A stretch of DNA of 64,000 nucleotides from positions 3,337,862 through 3,401,861 of the forward strand of contig NW_017803046.1 in the NCBI RefSeq assembly GCF_001625305.1, written 5' to 3'. A model generated the notes under the pieces. The model had not been told where the DNA came from. It worked only from the letters and a program-made list of their open reading frames with translations, and ran no database searches. This document shows positions 1 to 35,168 of the stretch, one piece after another (positions within the stretch are counted from its first letter, which is position 1; every line of letters starts with the position of its first letter). The stretch comes from Branchiostoma belcheri (Eukaryota > Chordata > Leptocardii > Amphioxiformes > Branchiostomatidae). Made by a program: the position numbers and the translations under genes.

Positions 1-21093
<21,093 letters not shown>

Positions 21094-24000
21094 CTCAGTC
21101 AACGCCACACACACACACAGACGGTGTAAAATGCTGATTAAGACTATTCTTAACTGCACTTGTCTCGAAAGTCTCGTAAGATGTTTTAGCACCGACCAGG
21201 CTGGACTGTTAACGCACTGTAGTTATGGGTTATTCTAACGAGAATGCACCTTCCACAGACACGGTCTACCAGAGGTGACGGACGCCCCAACAGGTCGGAC
21301 AATCCCGCGGAAGCGACCCTCATTACCCCCGGTATTACACACCATGTAATAACGGAACATACACATCGATGGGGTCCCGATTGGCCGGCACGGGAAGTAT
21401 GGATTTTTATGAAACACCTTTTGGTAAAAAGACTCAGCCCTACACAACCTCACGCCTCAGTTTACCCAATCGTGATTGTCATGACCAGGAGCAAACATAC
21501 TCCAGGAAACAGTTCGTTTTTATCACACCGAACGAGCTTATGGGGAGTAATACAAAATTTTGTGTAATGGAGGTAGCTGTTCGGCACATTATACGGTAGT
21601 ATACGCCAGGTTCAAATAGAAAATTTGAGTGCCCACCTAAGCATCATTGACAGCTATGTACATCACACGGACCGACAGCTTCATTACCTGTTTGCTGCGT
21701 GCAGAAATCACGAGTTGTTAAACTAGTGTCTTGAACTTGACATCCGTTACACTGTCTTGAGTAATCAGTTAGGTACATAGATTACTGCACTTAAGTACCG
21801 TGCTTATACAGATATATACTGTACAAAATATAGATATATATCTTCGAATAATAAAACACCTTTGTTCAAAGACACATTTCTATCTATATGAACTGTAGAA
21901 ATACTGTAAATCTGTTCAAAGTAAACTCACCCATGTTCACCATCGGCATCATAAGCATCCGTGGATCAGGTTAAGTCATGTTTGAGAGGGCAAAATTCGA
22001 TGAGTTGAACAAGTCTTCTCCAGTGTACGCTCTATGTTGCACTATGTCCGTTGAACAGGTTGGTATTACTTCATCGATGGCTGGATAAGGTAGTTATCAT
22101 AAGTTGGGTTTCTTGTCCACTGGGAGAAAAGAGATACCATTGCTACGTTCATGTACTCCTTGGAATCCGGACGTTACTGTTGCAGTAGAACCAAAAGCAT
22201 CAATGGAAGGTTGTATGTTTCGTAGATGTCTTGAAGCGATACCGTCCGGGCTATCAAATGGCGCTGGGCATCAGAGTGATTGGAGTGATTGAAAAAGTAG
22301 AGTGTTAGAATCAATCGATGCCTAAAGCACTGTGTATGTAAGTCAATCAGTTCATCACAAACAGTACTCAAATCTAACACATCAGCATGTACTGGCCGTA
22401 CAGAGTAAGACCAGGTTAGCAGACGTCGGCCAGCCTGTTCATGAAATCGCTTGGTATTTTCAATCTGTAAATGATATCGATATCAAACATTGATGTCGTA
22501 TTTATTATCATTAATGGGAACATCACACAGTATTATGTCCCATAGAATTTTCTTCACAACTCATTTTACTTACCCCTTCCCCACCCTACATACTGACCCA
22601 CCTTTAGGCAATAAGGGCAGTTCAATTACTACCAGTACTTGGAGTACGTCGTAAAGTGTGTGTTTGGGATCTTGAGGCTCATCGTTTCGTAATGCCAGTC
22701 TCCGACCTGATTTATGTAGAGAAAACGTCATTAGCTTCAAATGGCATCGCCAGGATTAACATCACGGTAAGGATGAATTAGGTTTATTAAACACGTAGTG
22801 CCTGTGCGGTACCAGATAAGCAAGTATATTAAAAACGTTCAAAATAGATGAAAACTCTGTACAGCATGTACAAATGTAGTCACGTCTTTATTAAAAGAAA
22901 ATCGAGACAGGTCCTCACTTAATTACTTTTCCAATAAATTGCCAAGAGTGGTGTATGTGGTGAAGGCAATCATTTTAAGTACAATATCGCTAGTTTCCTA
23001 ACAAATTGTGGGTTACTATCACTGGCCCTTTTCTAATTTACATTAACCAGTGCAACGTACATCTAATAGAACTAAGTCCTCTGAACACTCGCCTTATTTA
23101 TTTACTTCATTTTCATTGGTTCCCAGTGAAATTGAATCATGTTGCTGATTAAAAGCCCTAAAGTAATTTACACCTACCATAGTCATTACAGTACCTTACC
23201 GCTTCATCATTTTCCTGGATCTATGGGACTGGCCCAAAGGTGTTGACCCTAATTAGTTTCGACAACATTAATAATTACCAACATGGAAGTTACGTCACAC
23301 CTCGCTGCAAGTTTTGCATAGCCATACGTCTGTCGTATCACCTAGCTCAATTCCTAGAAGTGGTCATTTGGCTTTGCAGTGAGCAACGTCTTTAAAAACA
23401 ACTTTGCCGGGCGAGTGCAGAAAGACCGTGTCTCATTTGGGTGCGTTAAACCATAATATGCAAAACTGGTGCAAATGTTATAACAGTTTGGAGAGTAATC
23501 ATATATATTATGATGTTTTGATTTGATTAGATAAAATCATGACTTTGACTAAGATTTCAGATGACGTGCTACGATGACAGCCTATTATAAATCTCTGACA
23601 TTAGAAGACACCTCATAAATGATAGAACTTCTACTTTTTGCTGAAGTATTCTTGAACGAAAATAAACCACTATGGTTTGCTTATACATCATAGTAAATAT
23701 CCCGACTTTACAAATGAAAAGAATGAAGGAGAGTGTTTCTAGGTGATAAGAATGTCCTTTGGGACCCCCGTATCAATCAACCACACGCCGATACGAAGAA
23801 GCTTGAGAGTAAGTACTCTTACCACTCTAATCAGTGCAATGGACATCTCGTGTCGGCACTATGGAATATGGTGTCTTCTTGCCCTGACATAAAACACTAT
23901 GATTTGACAACTCCTTTTTCTCACACGTATCCATTGTAAAATGGAGCACTGTTACTTTCAGCAAACCATGCGTAGGCGTGTCATATTTAGCAGAAATATG

Positions 24001-25276
24001 GCCATGGTAAGTTTGGTGCTGACCTATGCGTGGCAAGTAAGCTTTCTACACAGCACCATTCGTGAGAACAAATAGCACGTTCTTTATAATCAATATTTTG
24101 CTAAACTAGACCGATGGATGAACACACAGAACCAACATAGACCATGTAACATGAAATGTTACCTGTGAGAACCAACTCTGTGATGGTGTTACCGGAAGAA
24201 TGCCATATCCAGACGTCGACGTGAAACTTCAGAATGTGTGAACTCCTCCGCTTTCTTCGGACCCATGAGTGCATAATAACGCCTTGCATGTGGCTGGTCA
24301 CTCAACATGATGAGTAGACGGAGTATTAGTGCGTCTGTGTCTCTGGGTCATGGTATGTTGACAGTCTTAAAACAAGACACAAATTTCTTTGACGGCAACT
24401 TGCTCTGAGAATTTCAACGCATACATAAAACAGACTAATAGTCCCAGGATGTCGCATTTAAATACATCCCAGATCTTGTCTATGTCTCAGTAGATTCATT
24501 GGTGACCGTATTTGCTAATCAACTGTTCAAGGTTTGTAAAGGCCTATGCAAATGTCAGTAATTGTCTGAAGGTCTATTAAAGTATTACGATGCGAGTTTG
24601 CAAAGATTGGATATTGCTGAAATAAACTTATCTCTCTTGTTTTGATGTAGAATGCTGATTGACGTATAATGACACGTGGTTTTCGTGTCATTTTGCTTTT
24701 GCTATGCTTGGTTAGTTTTCAGGTACTTAAGCTTCAGTTGAATGCATGGAAACACGTTGAACATATTTGATCAGTGTACTTCAAACTCCACTTAACCCAG
24801 CGTTTAACGGTCCCGATAGCATCACTGTGTGCCCAGAGGGCGATAACGTGTAAGATGTGTACCTGTAAAGGTAAGTCACTCTGAAACAGAGGCCATTCAA
24901 AACGTTGGATTAGTAGATAGATAGCACGACGTACTCTCCGTTAAATGCTCACTCTATATAGAGTGCTGTGTTAATAGTCCTACTGAATCTGGCGTTTGGG
25001 ACCAATTGCAATTAAAGTGAAGATGCTTAGATATGAGTTCCCATTGAGCTTCTACTTAGATCTACGTCAAATACTGTGCTTCACTCTACCTTACATCTGC
25101 TTCCCAAACTAACGGCAAAACAGCTAGACTTCTGCTAACGTGTTCCTGACATCGTGCCAACGTAAGCTCTCCCATGCATGTGACGGACTTTACCGGCCGT
25201 GACGTGAGCTTGTCGATGTGGGTGAGTGTTGGTGGCCTGAGGCAGGTGATGGTTTCCAACATCGACCTGCCTGCGC
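21094..25276. other. Intergenic region upstream of TMC
   Basis: It should hold the TMC promoter and 5' UTR. I see no coding exon. An (ACAC)n run (21109-21119) lies just upstream of the TMC start codon. The rest is AT-rich, with no gene supported on either strand. Confidence 0.4.
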
Positions 25277-25514
25277 TAGCCTGGTATCCAGTCTATCGTG
25301 GTTGGGGCAGACTTTCTTCGGGGCCCTAATAGTTTTCCCCCGTTCAGCTCAACAGACCGCCTGGCAGGAGTTTTGCACGCCAGGAGTGGGACTAATCAAA
25401 CTCCCGCCGTGAAAAAAACCTACCGGGGAACCAAGCTCTGGCAGTGCGGGGAAGAGCTTCAGCAGCCCCGAAGAAAACCTGCCCAAACCACGATAGACTG
25501 CATACCAGGTTAGC
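25277..25514. mobile_element. MITE-like foldback element
   Basis: The left end TAGCCTGGTATCCAGTCTAT and the reverse complement of the right end (CTAACCTGGTATGCAGTCTA) start arms of about 50 bp that both continue through CGTGGTT, a GGGCAG block and CTTCGGGGC. The core is about 130 bp. No coding capacity. It lies downstream of the otopetrin gene. Confidence 0.8.
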
Positions 25515-26409
25515 CTGAGCTGGCGACCAGCCTGTTCCTCCTCGCCTGGAAAATTGACCCTCCTCCCGCCTGACCACCTGTTCCTGGTGCGGTAATGAGT
25601 GCACGGGCCGCGGTGTGGTGGCAGATACACGGGCGGTGGGTGAGAGGGAAATGAAACGGAGAGGCGGTCGATATACTGCCTACCGCCGGGAAGTGTTGAG
25701 TGATAATATTAAATTCCATGGAGGTGCGGAGATGATTACATGCGTGGCTACACATAAGGGATGTCACACATTTTTATGTGAATTCCATCAAAACTAGGGC
25801 ATTTCTAAACAATAAATCGGACATTTCAATTAAACAGAACAGAGGGAACAAACAACAAGAGGCGATATCTTTGACGTTTCGTATAATGAAAGTTCGCAGT
25901 GGATAAAATTTTAGCTTTTACATCAAGTATCAATAGGTACTAGTTCCCAAATGAAAGCACTGAAGAAGTCATCGAATCATCCATAACGACCTGTTCTGAT
26001 AGCGATGTACATGTGTTAAACGATTACAAACCACCCAGCTGAACGTGAAGAGCGGCAAACCGAACAGCCACACCCGTGCAACTTCCCATTATATTTAATA
26101 GTTCCGAGCAATACAAAAGAACAACTTCGAATTCGTGCATGATATACGTTATTTCCTGTAAGTCAAGCACACCAAACAAGATGTGAAGCAAGTCTCGCTG
26201 GTTAGTGTACACATTGCACTAGTGGTGATCATTCTAGTGAATCACTGTGTTCTACCAAAATTAGTTAAAATTTTGCACTTTGTCCACACATGATCAGGTT
26301 CAATGGCCAGCGTTTCGAAATGTGCGTCTAGTTGACAACATCATATACAGCAGGTCTATATTTCACAAAAAGTCTCTGTCCTCGGCAACTTCTAACTTTG
26401 GCTGTCTGG

Positions 26410-29400
26410 CTAGGCCTCAGAAAAGCGTGTTGACTGTGCCGTCTGGCCGCGGTACGTGGAGTAGATCTCCCACGACGACAGGGCCGACATGAACCGGAAG
26501 AAGATGCACAGAGGGGCGACAAACCGCGTCACCTGGTACCACTGGACCTGTCCGTAGTACCCGTACTGTACCGGGGTAGACTCCGCGTCTTTCAGGTCTA
26601 TGAAGCTGTTCAGGACCCACAGTCCCACGTTGGTGACGATGAGATAGGTCCAGACTTGGAACTTGAAGACGCCGGATGTCTCCAAACTCTGGAAGACAGG
26701 CCTCCTCCTGATGGCTGTGATCAACAGAGTCACCTGCAGCCACACCTGGATCATGTTCATCGCCACGTCAAAGAAGAGAAGCGGCGCGATGACCCGTCGG
26801 TAATCATCGCCGCTGCCTTCGTACCACCCGGCGAATGCCGACGCGAACCCGAAGTAGTCGTAGACGAAGAAGCCGATGGCCGCGATGACCAGGAGTGCGT
26901 CGTTCTCTCCGTACCCGGTCCAGACGAACTCGTACCGCTCCATGGTCTGGAACCCCAGCCAGCACGCGGCTATCATGGACAAAGTCACGAAAATCTTCAC
27001 TACTAAGTACGCGATGATGTACCTGTCGTAGTTGACCTGATCCTTCAGCAGTATGGCCAGCACCAACAGGAGAGCCGAGATGAGGAAACCCGCCATGAAG
27101 CAGGTACAACCTCCCGGTTCCTTGTCCGTCCCGCCCTGAGTGAGAAGGGACGCCCGGCTGGGGTACGAGGAGGGAGGGGGGCTGCGGGCGGCTAACGTGG
27201 ACGGCGCCTCTGCCACGTTTGAGGCAAAACTGATGGTTCTCTCTCCCATCCCCATCCGCGATGAGTTGATCTGGCCCGAGTCCTCCACGATGACGATAGT
27301 AGGTGACAGCGGCCTGGAGTGACTCCCTCCCTCATCCTTCTCGGGTTCCATCACCGTGACGGAACCGTCCACTGAAGACTCCACCAAGTCGTCGATGTCC
27401 ACGGCGACATTGTCGTACGCAAGGTATGACGAAGGGCCGGGGTCGACGTTAGATATTCTCAGGCCTTGTTGTGCATGCCGTGCGGTAGGCGGGAGCTGTG
27501 GACGGAAGGTACCCAGGGTAGCCCCCGGGCGGACATGTACGTGGTCGTCTTCAGTCAGCGGAGTAGAATGGGCTTTCGGTAAGCCGACAGCCGCTGGGAA
27601 TGAACAAGAAAAAGGCGAGGTTAGTGTGTAGAATACGTACTGGGTGATGTAAAATTATAAGTCAAATAACTTAACATTACTATTTCAAACTATCATGTGG
27701 GTTTAAAAGCTGTACATGTATATAGCTTTCAGCCTGCAAAGTTTTTCAATGGGCCGTTGAAATTTAAAGAACGTCAGGCCATCTCTTTGCGTGTAGGTTG
27801 TGCACATAGGTTCACAAAAACAAATACTTATAGGAGGTCTGAAATCATCGAAAGACCTCAAAGCACGGAGAACATGGGGGTCAATAAATCAGCTCCAACA
27901 AAATAAACTGATTCTTTAGTACCTGATGGAAGCTCCTGGTACCGCCCCTCCTCTTCCTCCGCCTGTTCCTCATGTTGTCTCTGTCCTCCTGGTACCTCAT
28001 TCTCAGATGGTCGCCCCAGGGTGCCTTGGTCTACCTTGTCCCTGACCTCTCGCAGCTCCACACTCTGCCCCCCTCCCATGTCGTCCAACACCCGCATATT
28101 GGCCCACATGCCATACAGGATACCGGAGGCCAGCAGGGCGTATTCTGTCGTTTAGAAAATGACGAAAAAATGAGTATGAAACATTATTTTCTACTTTCGC
28201 ATTAGCTTTGGAGTCTGCTGAAGATGCCATCCATAAAATTGACTTGCTGTGGCCTAATGTAAATTTAGGTGGAAAGCACTCTGCTTTTATTATACGTACT
28301 AATTATACATACATATAGCCTTATATACACATATTTACGTATATATAGTATGCTACAATAGAGAGGAATTTGTGAAGCACACGTACTAGTTATCACACGT
28401 CAGATTGCCTTTAGTGTGATGTACAATGTATAGCTGAATCAATAATAGAAGTAACATTGGAAAGTTTCCAAAACATCTGCACCTTTCCCGGTCATGACTA
28501 CAGGCACGTACGGACCCCGATCATTACCACATTATTAAGTGCAAACACATTACACCCCGGCGGGCACAGGAAAGTTCAAATAATCAATCTCACTAACCTA
28601 GCGTGAATGGATACAAATAGGGCTCCACGTCTGTCAACAGGCGGTGTTGGTAGGTCGTCCTTTGTGTGCACTCCGTGGCGTGGATTGTCGTGTTGCCATG
28701 GCCCGTGCCATTCCCGGTGGCATTGTGTGTGAAGTCGCTCGTGCCACCGCCCTGGGTGACCGTGTTGGCTACCAGCGTGTGAACCCAGATGGAGATGTCT
28801 CCCGCCAGGACGAAGAAGAACAGGTATCGGAAGAGCGGCGCGCTGTGGAAGGTCGCGTCTGAGAACTTCCTGAGGAAGCCCATCTGACAGAGCACGAACA
28901 GGAGCTTCAGGACGTGGAAGACGAGGTTGACGACATCACTGTCGAACGTCGGCGTGGCGTCCAGGCACTGCGCAATGGCGTTGACGCTACAGCGTTAAGA
29001 AAGCATATCAGTGGAAAGTGTATTAGTCCTGCTTTATGGAAAACGTAGAGAAAGACCGACTAAAAACATCGTCAGAATTTCAACGTACTGCGTCAAACTT
29101 TCCAGTGTTTTCCGGATTATGAGTCTCATTTCGTTCGCTTATACAAGCCCCTTAAAATCGTGAAAGATAACGCATAACTATGGAAAAGAACAAACTGCAA
29201 AACACTAAATACAGCTATCAAAAATCATGATTAACGAGAAATATGTACAAGTTTATGATCTATATTACATACCTAAAGATGTCCATGAGAATGGTGCCGG
29301 CACCGAAGGCAAAGATGCCCAGTACCGTGAGTTTGGAGGACAGAGCGGTTGGTGACGTCGGCCCGGCTAGAGACGTGTCTCCGTGTGACGTAATTCCGTA

Positions 29401-30013
29401 GAACACCCTATAAAAATTCATTTCAGCAAAATGTTAATAAACACGTGTCCTACATGAGTAATACACGAAGTAATTCAACCATAAACCGTCGACTGAAAAA
29501 GTTGTTTCTACGTGCGACGCTCTTGGCTCGTATGTAGGTCAGATTCTACCACAGATTAATCTCCAAGCAGATCATACGGTTGCAACGCAGTATACATTGT
29601 CCAGAGTGTCCATGGACACTCCTCAGGCTGGCCAATGAATGGGTACTACCTTGCGACCGTACACATGTATCTGCTTGCAGGCTAGCGACCGTATGATCTG
29701 CTTGGAGACTAGCGACCGTATGATCTGCTTAGAGATTACCACAGATGACTTACCTGTAGTTTTTATAACAACAGAAGAATGACAACATAGCGATGAGACC
29801 CGGCCCCACACACAGGATCAGGACGATCCTCACGGTCTGTGTGGTGACGGGGAAGACCGTCCCGTCGGGCGCCAGCGCGCTGGACGTGGACAGGACCGCC
29901 GCAAACGCTACGATGTTGACCAGCAGGAGAACTGTGGAGATCCGGCCGTCCTGTTGGGAACGCCTGCTGTCTCCCGTTACCAGCGGCCACAGGCAGGCGG
30001 CCAGGCAGGTCAT
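26410..30013 (-). CDS. Otopetrin (OTOP family) proton channel
   Basis: Otopetrins are dimeric plasma-membrane proton-selective channels with 12 helices in two six-helix halves. Exons in order: 29754-30013, 29273-29407, 28598-28986, 27923-28144, 26410-27593. All junctions are GT-AG with matching phase, giving 729 aa if translation starts at the ATG at 30013. The upstream sequence has a plausible acceptor (gttacagcag), so a further 5' exon is possible. Helices 1-2 lie in exon 1 (VLLLVNIVAFAAVL, IVLILCVGPGLIAMLSFF). A Gly-rich helix is in exon 2 (LTVLGIFAFGAGTILMDIF), VFHVLKLLFVLCQMGFLRKF in exon 3, then an N-glycosylation-rich loop (NATGNGTGHGNTT). A Glu-rich acidic linker is in exon 4. Exon 5 has six helices ending with the otopetrin signature VLNSF then a block ending in IFFRFMSAL. 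Which OTOP paralogue it matches is not resolved; the long first loop is unusual. Confidence 0.88.
29560..29740. repeat. Local repeat of accgtatgatctgcttgga units
   Basis: In otopetrin intron 1. The unit tccaagcagatcatacggt (29563-29581) recurs inverted at 29689-29707 and, with one change, at 29716-29734. The last two copies are direct repeats sharing 'ctagcgaccgtatgatctgc'. Together this forms a potential cruciform. No ends typical of a known transposon were recognised. Confidence 0.7.
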
Positions 30014-31421
30014 GTCGGGCTGCTGTAACGCGATTGAGTCACGGAAACCAAATCAACTGCTACCAGCTGAGGAATCGTTCAGATTGCGACTGTAACGGCC
30101 GAAGCACGTAGGTCCTCTTGAACTTAATTCCCGTTAAACAATAGTTTGTAACGGTCCTTTGGATGTTGACGACGGCTTTGAACTTTTTAACTTCCACCAA
30201 CTTTCTCAAGACATATCCTCGTTGTACAAGGTGCCCCAGGCGGAGGTTTTAGTTTTCTTGTAGTTCATCACTCAAACGCGGAGGTTGGTAATACTTTAAG
30301 CATGAAGGTATAGCGTCACAGCCAAGTGTTGCCACGGCAATGTGACAAACACGTCACCCGTCAAAACACACTTTTCATTGTGGTGTTTTGCTGGGACCGG
30401 GGGAGAAACATTCACTACAACTCAGGGAATGAACCATGGAAAAACAAAATTTCATCCTCTGAAATAACACATCTCTCGCACCAACTTTTTTTCTAGAGTA
30501 CCAAACTGGACAAACACTATCTTCAGTCGGCATCACTACCAATACCAAGTGAACAGCCCCTGACTGAGTTAAATCTTTAAGTGATTACCCCCGCCTGAAA
30601 ATAAATCACCGAACAACACAACTGTGTAGTAACCGCATTGCTACCACATTGCCCCGCAACTGGATTAGCCTGACATTATTGTTTGCACTGCGTTAGTTTA
30701 CCTTGGACTGTAGCCAACTGCTTCTTTGGCAAATTCAATTAACGATTAAAGTAACTGCCAGTGCTACCATGTGCGCATTGTTGCTAACTGTAGTACACCA
30801 AACATTTCTGACAACTATTGTCCACTAATATTTCAGTACTGTTACCTGCGAGGCCGTTCTTTGTGCCTGAGCTTAGGATGTTCTAAACATTCCTGAAGAA
30901 CATTACCAAACGTCTGTAAAGATTCTTTTGTTACTTGTAATTTTAAATATTAATTAATTAAATGCAGAGGTCAATGACCTTTTAACAATAACAGCATTAC
31001 CCAATATTGTTTGGGTTCACCCATATTCAACCAGCCACAGAGTACTGACTCTAAGATAGATAATCTGTTCTGTTGATCAAGAGATCGGACAGATCATTCA
31101 CAGTCACTTGTGTACACTGGAACTTTATGGAGATCTGTGGGATAGTTTTATTTCCAAACTTTTGTGGTAATACTTTGCCACAGCACCCTTTAATACAGCC
31201 ACAAACTAAAAAGTCTTGCTTTTTAGTATATACATTGTATATGTATATATTTAACAGACTACTGAGAAATTAAATTACAGCATGATTATATATACATAGT
31301 TACAAATCATTTGCAAGATAGATATAGTTAGCAGATATCACTCATACGTTTCTGTCATATGTATGGACAATACATTTGAACATGTTATAGAGCAGACTTC
31401 TACATGAATGCAGCTACTTCT
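30014..31421. other. Intergenic, otopetrin 5' side / NUBPL 3' side
   Basis: Otopetrin promoter or 5' exon region at the left; NUBPL 3' UTR at the right, with an AATAAA on the minus strand at 31147-31152, about 270 bp after the NUBPL stop. No other gene seen. Confidence 0.45.
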
Positions 31422-34400
31422 TCATTGTCTTCTTTCTGGAAGGGGGTCCTCATAAGGTGGTAGCCTTGCTACTACTTCTTTTGCTAGTGTTCTGTAAGCT
31501 TGTGCCTGGAGAGATAAAAAGAGAGAAAATTTAAGCAGCATATACCAAGTTGCCAGTCAAGACCATAGTATGTTCAGGACAAAAGATACAAAAACCAGAA
31601 GTTCTGCTGCAGTACCAAGGTCAGCCACCATATTTGGCCTTTGTCTTCCTAAGACTTACCAGCATACCAAATATCATCACAATCCATAAAGGCGTTTTAA
31701 AGTTATGCTGACTACAAATGTGCAGAAACACACACACACACACACAGACAGACAGACAGACACACCAAAAACAATCATCCATTTTTCATGGAGGTAATAA
31801 GAGGTGATACTAGTAGCTAGCTGACCTGAGGACTTTCTGGCTGGGACACTGTGACAGGCTGGCCACTGTCCGATGTTTCTCTGATACTGATGTGAAGGGG
31901 TATGTCACCTGCAACAGTAACCAGGAACTCTTATCTGTACCTGTCAGTCTTAATTGGAAAAGCATCAACACCCACACAAACACGTCTGACCAGTTTGGTG
32001 GTCCAACAGCATCTTGTGCACGACAACACTAGCAGCTGTAGTTCAACCAAACATCACAAGGTGGTGCTCCTACCTGGTTGCCAGCCACTGACTAGTCAAA
32101 ATTACACCAACCAAGGGTAAAGCATACAGATATTCTATAGATCAATTGTTAACATATCATGTGGACATCAGAAGTGATTTCCTTTAACTGACTTTAAACA
32201 AAAGGAATCAGTCACCTATAACTTGTAGTTCCATTTCTTCAGCTACTTTCTTGGCTCCATCCTGTCCAAATATGTGTGTCTGGTGTCCACATTTTGGACA
32301 TTGAAACACACTCATGTTCTGTACAAGACCAAGCACCTGTGGAGACAAAGTCTGGACTGTTACTGATTTTACATTATACAAGCTCATAGCTTTGATGTGC
32401 CACAAAGTAGGAAGATCATCTATGAAATGTAAAACCATTCATTTGTCTAAAACATTGTACTGATTCAACAATGATTTTCCTTGATGACTGTTACTCACTG
32501 GAACATTGACTTTTCTGAACATTTCTGCTCCTTTTCTAGCATCTAGTAGGGCAATGTCCTGGGGAGTAGACACAATTACAGCACCTGAAAAACAACACAA
32601 TAAAGCAAATCTTCAAGTGCCAATGAAAGGCAGTGTTAAGATGAAAATGCATTTACAATTAACATAAAATATTCAGATACTTAATAAACAAATTCTTTAG
32701 CCCATGCAAATGTATGCACCATCAATAGGGATGTTCTGTGACATGGACAGTTGAGTGTCTCCTGTCCCTGGCGGCATGTCAACAACCAGGTAATCCAGAG
32801 GGCCCCAGCACACCTGCAAAGGTACAGAACAATACATCATTATATAATTCAATTGCTTATCATGCTATTACATTACTGTCTTTTGCAAATTTATACCAGA
32901 ATCTATGGTTCCTCTCTGTCAGTCAGTCTCAAAAGACTTGGATGGTACAGTTCCTTTACAAATCTTAGCTTAAAATCAAGATACAATGGTCACAATGCCA
33001 TGATACAGTCTTCCCATCGGTAACATTTTAACTGTAATTACTGATAGTGTCTAACCTGTCGGAGAAGTTTCTGTACAGCAGACATGACCATCAGTCCTCT
33101 CCAGACCAGCGGGGACTTCTCATCCACCAGGAAACCCATCGACATGCTGGAAGGTTAACAAGTTGTGCCGTTATGGGGATAGGTAAAAGGTTATAGACAA
33201 CAATGGCAAAGGGCCCATAGCTTTTTACCTACATATGTTGAAATGGTTTACTGTTTTTCATCTGGATGGAAGTATTTAGCAGGTGGGTAGGTGGGGTAAA
33301 GTGAATTGTGTATGTTGATTTTGCGCCCCCTGGTGATTGACCTAAGTATTGCTGTAGGTATTAAAAAAATATCTGTACTCATCACCACTCTTTAAATGGG
33401 GATAAATCATACCTCACAATCTGTTCCTTTATATCTTACTTTATGGAAGATTTCAACATAAGAACATAATGTAGTTTAGACTTACCATGATATACCAAAG
33501 TTGACAAGTGGTTTCATCAGATTTTCTGAAGAAAATAAGCAAGGTAAGAGATTCAAAATTCAGATTACATTCTTAACAAAGTATGAAGAACTAAAAGGAA
33601 TAACAAGAATGGAAATTATGTTAACTGTCACACTTATACTTACGTTTATTGAGTTCCGGCTCCCCTGATAGGTTCATCATGCGAGGGATGGAGGGTCCGT
33701 ACACATCAGCATCTAACAACCCTACAGACTTACCCTGTAACCACGGGCCATATACAGTCATATGTCATGTACATTTGTAATACACAGGGGTAAACTGTAG
33801 CTATTAGCCTAAACATTCTGTTAGCATAATAATGAGAGATCATCGGTGCATCATCTTACTAGTACAAATGTATATAGATAATGTGCATTCAACAAAAATA
33901 CAATATTGAGATGATCACCAGTGTGTATACTTCACCTTGTCATTTGCTGAAATGGCCAATGCTAGATTTACTGAAAGGCAAACAGACATGCTATAAGTAC
34001 AAAACACATTACATTAAATGCAATTTGTGATTAAATCTAGAATGGCTCCTTTAACAGATCAGAGGGGTAGTGGATACGGGTCTTAATTATTACGCATTAT
34101 GCTGAATTTTCGCTGCCAATTACGAATGACGTTATATCATGGAGTACACTATATGGATTACGTTTTTAACAAGTGCATAAATATGTTGCATATAGTATGA
34201 AAATGACCAATTACATGTATATTGTAACGTTATGTGTTACGGCTAATGTACTGATTACAGATTAACTTGATCTTGGGTGACTGCCTACGGATTACAAAGA
34301 CTCGAAAAGGCCTCACAACGCCTTCCAAAAAGGGCCTATAACTTATAAAATCCTCCCTCACCTGCGGTTGTTGACTTCCCCACCCCACCCTTCCCAGAAG

Positions 34401-35168
34401 CCACCACGATGACCTGCTTGACCCCAGCAATGGGGAGTTTCTTGGGTAAGCCTCGCTCCATCAGCCTCTGTCTGTGGTCATCCTGTCCTGCTGTACCGGC
34501 TTTGGGAATACCCTGGAAGAAGTATGAACAAGTCACACAACTACTGTAGATGTACCGTCACATCATTGTGATAACATGTGCGCATGCAATAGTACGTACA
34601 TATGAAATAATACTAAGTTTTCAAGCATCGTGTTTCGATGTAGCCAATAGATTTTTCAGCAATAAGCCTAATGATACCTGAACATTGTTTGTTGTATTGG
34701 AGGGTTGCCTACTAAATACTAGTAAATGACCCGTAAATATATGAGTGACTTGATAGAAAGAAATGTATTTGCACTCTATTATTCTGCACATCTTGTTAAT
34801 CAAACAACAACCAGTGATTATGCAGTTTTTATCTAGACTTCTAATCTCGTAGGAAGGAGAATGATTTTCTTACGTGAGTCTGATCGATCGTTCAAAAGAA
34901 GTAATTTATTACTATTAAGAGCTCATATGTGCATATGGACATCATGCATATGTGAACCTCATTAGCAGACGACGCAGCATGCACAAGCACTGTTTTTCTG
35001 TTTCAAATAAATGCATCACACCACAAACATTGTCTCTGGTTTCTTCCCAACACCAGTACGTACCAGCGGGTTCTCGTGGGTTGAAAACGATACCCCAAAC
35101 CACAGAGGACGTTGTTTTTCTGCCTTTTTCACTAGGAGGGAACCAAATTTCTTCAAGATCGCCGCCAT
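31422..35168 (-). CDS. NUBPL: NUBPL / IND1, mitochondrial Fe-S P-loop ATPase for complex I
   Basis: Delivers Fe-S clusters to respiratory complex I in the mitochondrial matrix. Eleven exons: 35064-35168, 34362-34512, 33936-33970, 33644-33734, 33486-33525, 33056-33146, 32720-32813, 32499-32584, 32216-32336, 31826-31908, 31422-31505. Every junction is GT-AG and in phase; 981 nt, 326 aa (human about 319). The N-terminus ([20 protein letters not shown]) is basic and free of acids until E18, fitting a mitochondrial presequence. Deviant Walker A motif GKGGVGKS is at 75-82, then [28 protein letters not shown], and the cluster-binding CPKC at 244-247 within [18 protein letters not shown]. Exon 3 is only 35 nt. 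It starts 362 bp from flotillin-1 on the opposite strand, so the two probably share a promoter. Introns hold two copies of a dispersed repeat. Confidence 0.95.
31607..31799 (+). repeat. Dispersed repeat, copy 1 (ctgcagtaccaagg ... ggaggtaata)
   Basis: In the last NUBPL intron. Starts ctgcagtaccaaggtcag, contains a (CA)n(GACA)n stretch at 31727-31765, and ends ttttcatggaggtaata. The same two ends occur inverted at 37186-37356, which defines a family. No coding capacity seen. Confidence 0.65.
33249..33355 (-). repeat. Dispersed repeat, partial copy 2
   Basis: In a NUBPL intron. Shares 'tactgttttt', then 'gtgtatgttgattttg' and 'cctggtgattgacct', with the copy at 37186-37356 in the same order, but both ends are decayed. 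Confidence 0.5.

Noticed and set aside
26417..27631. Open frames of 91-116 aa on both strands inside otopetrin exon 5
   Set aside because: Shadows of the long GC-rich coding exon, which has clear otopetrin similarity.
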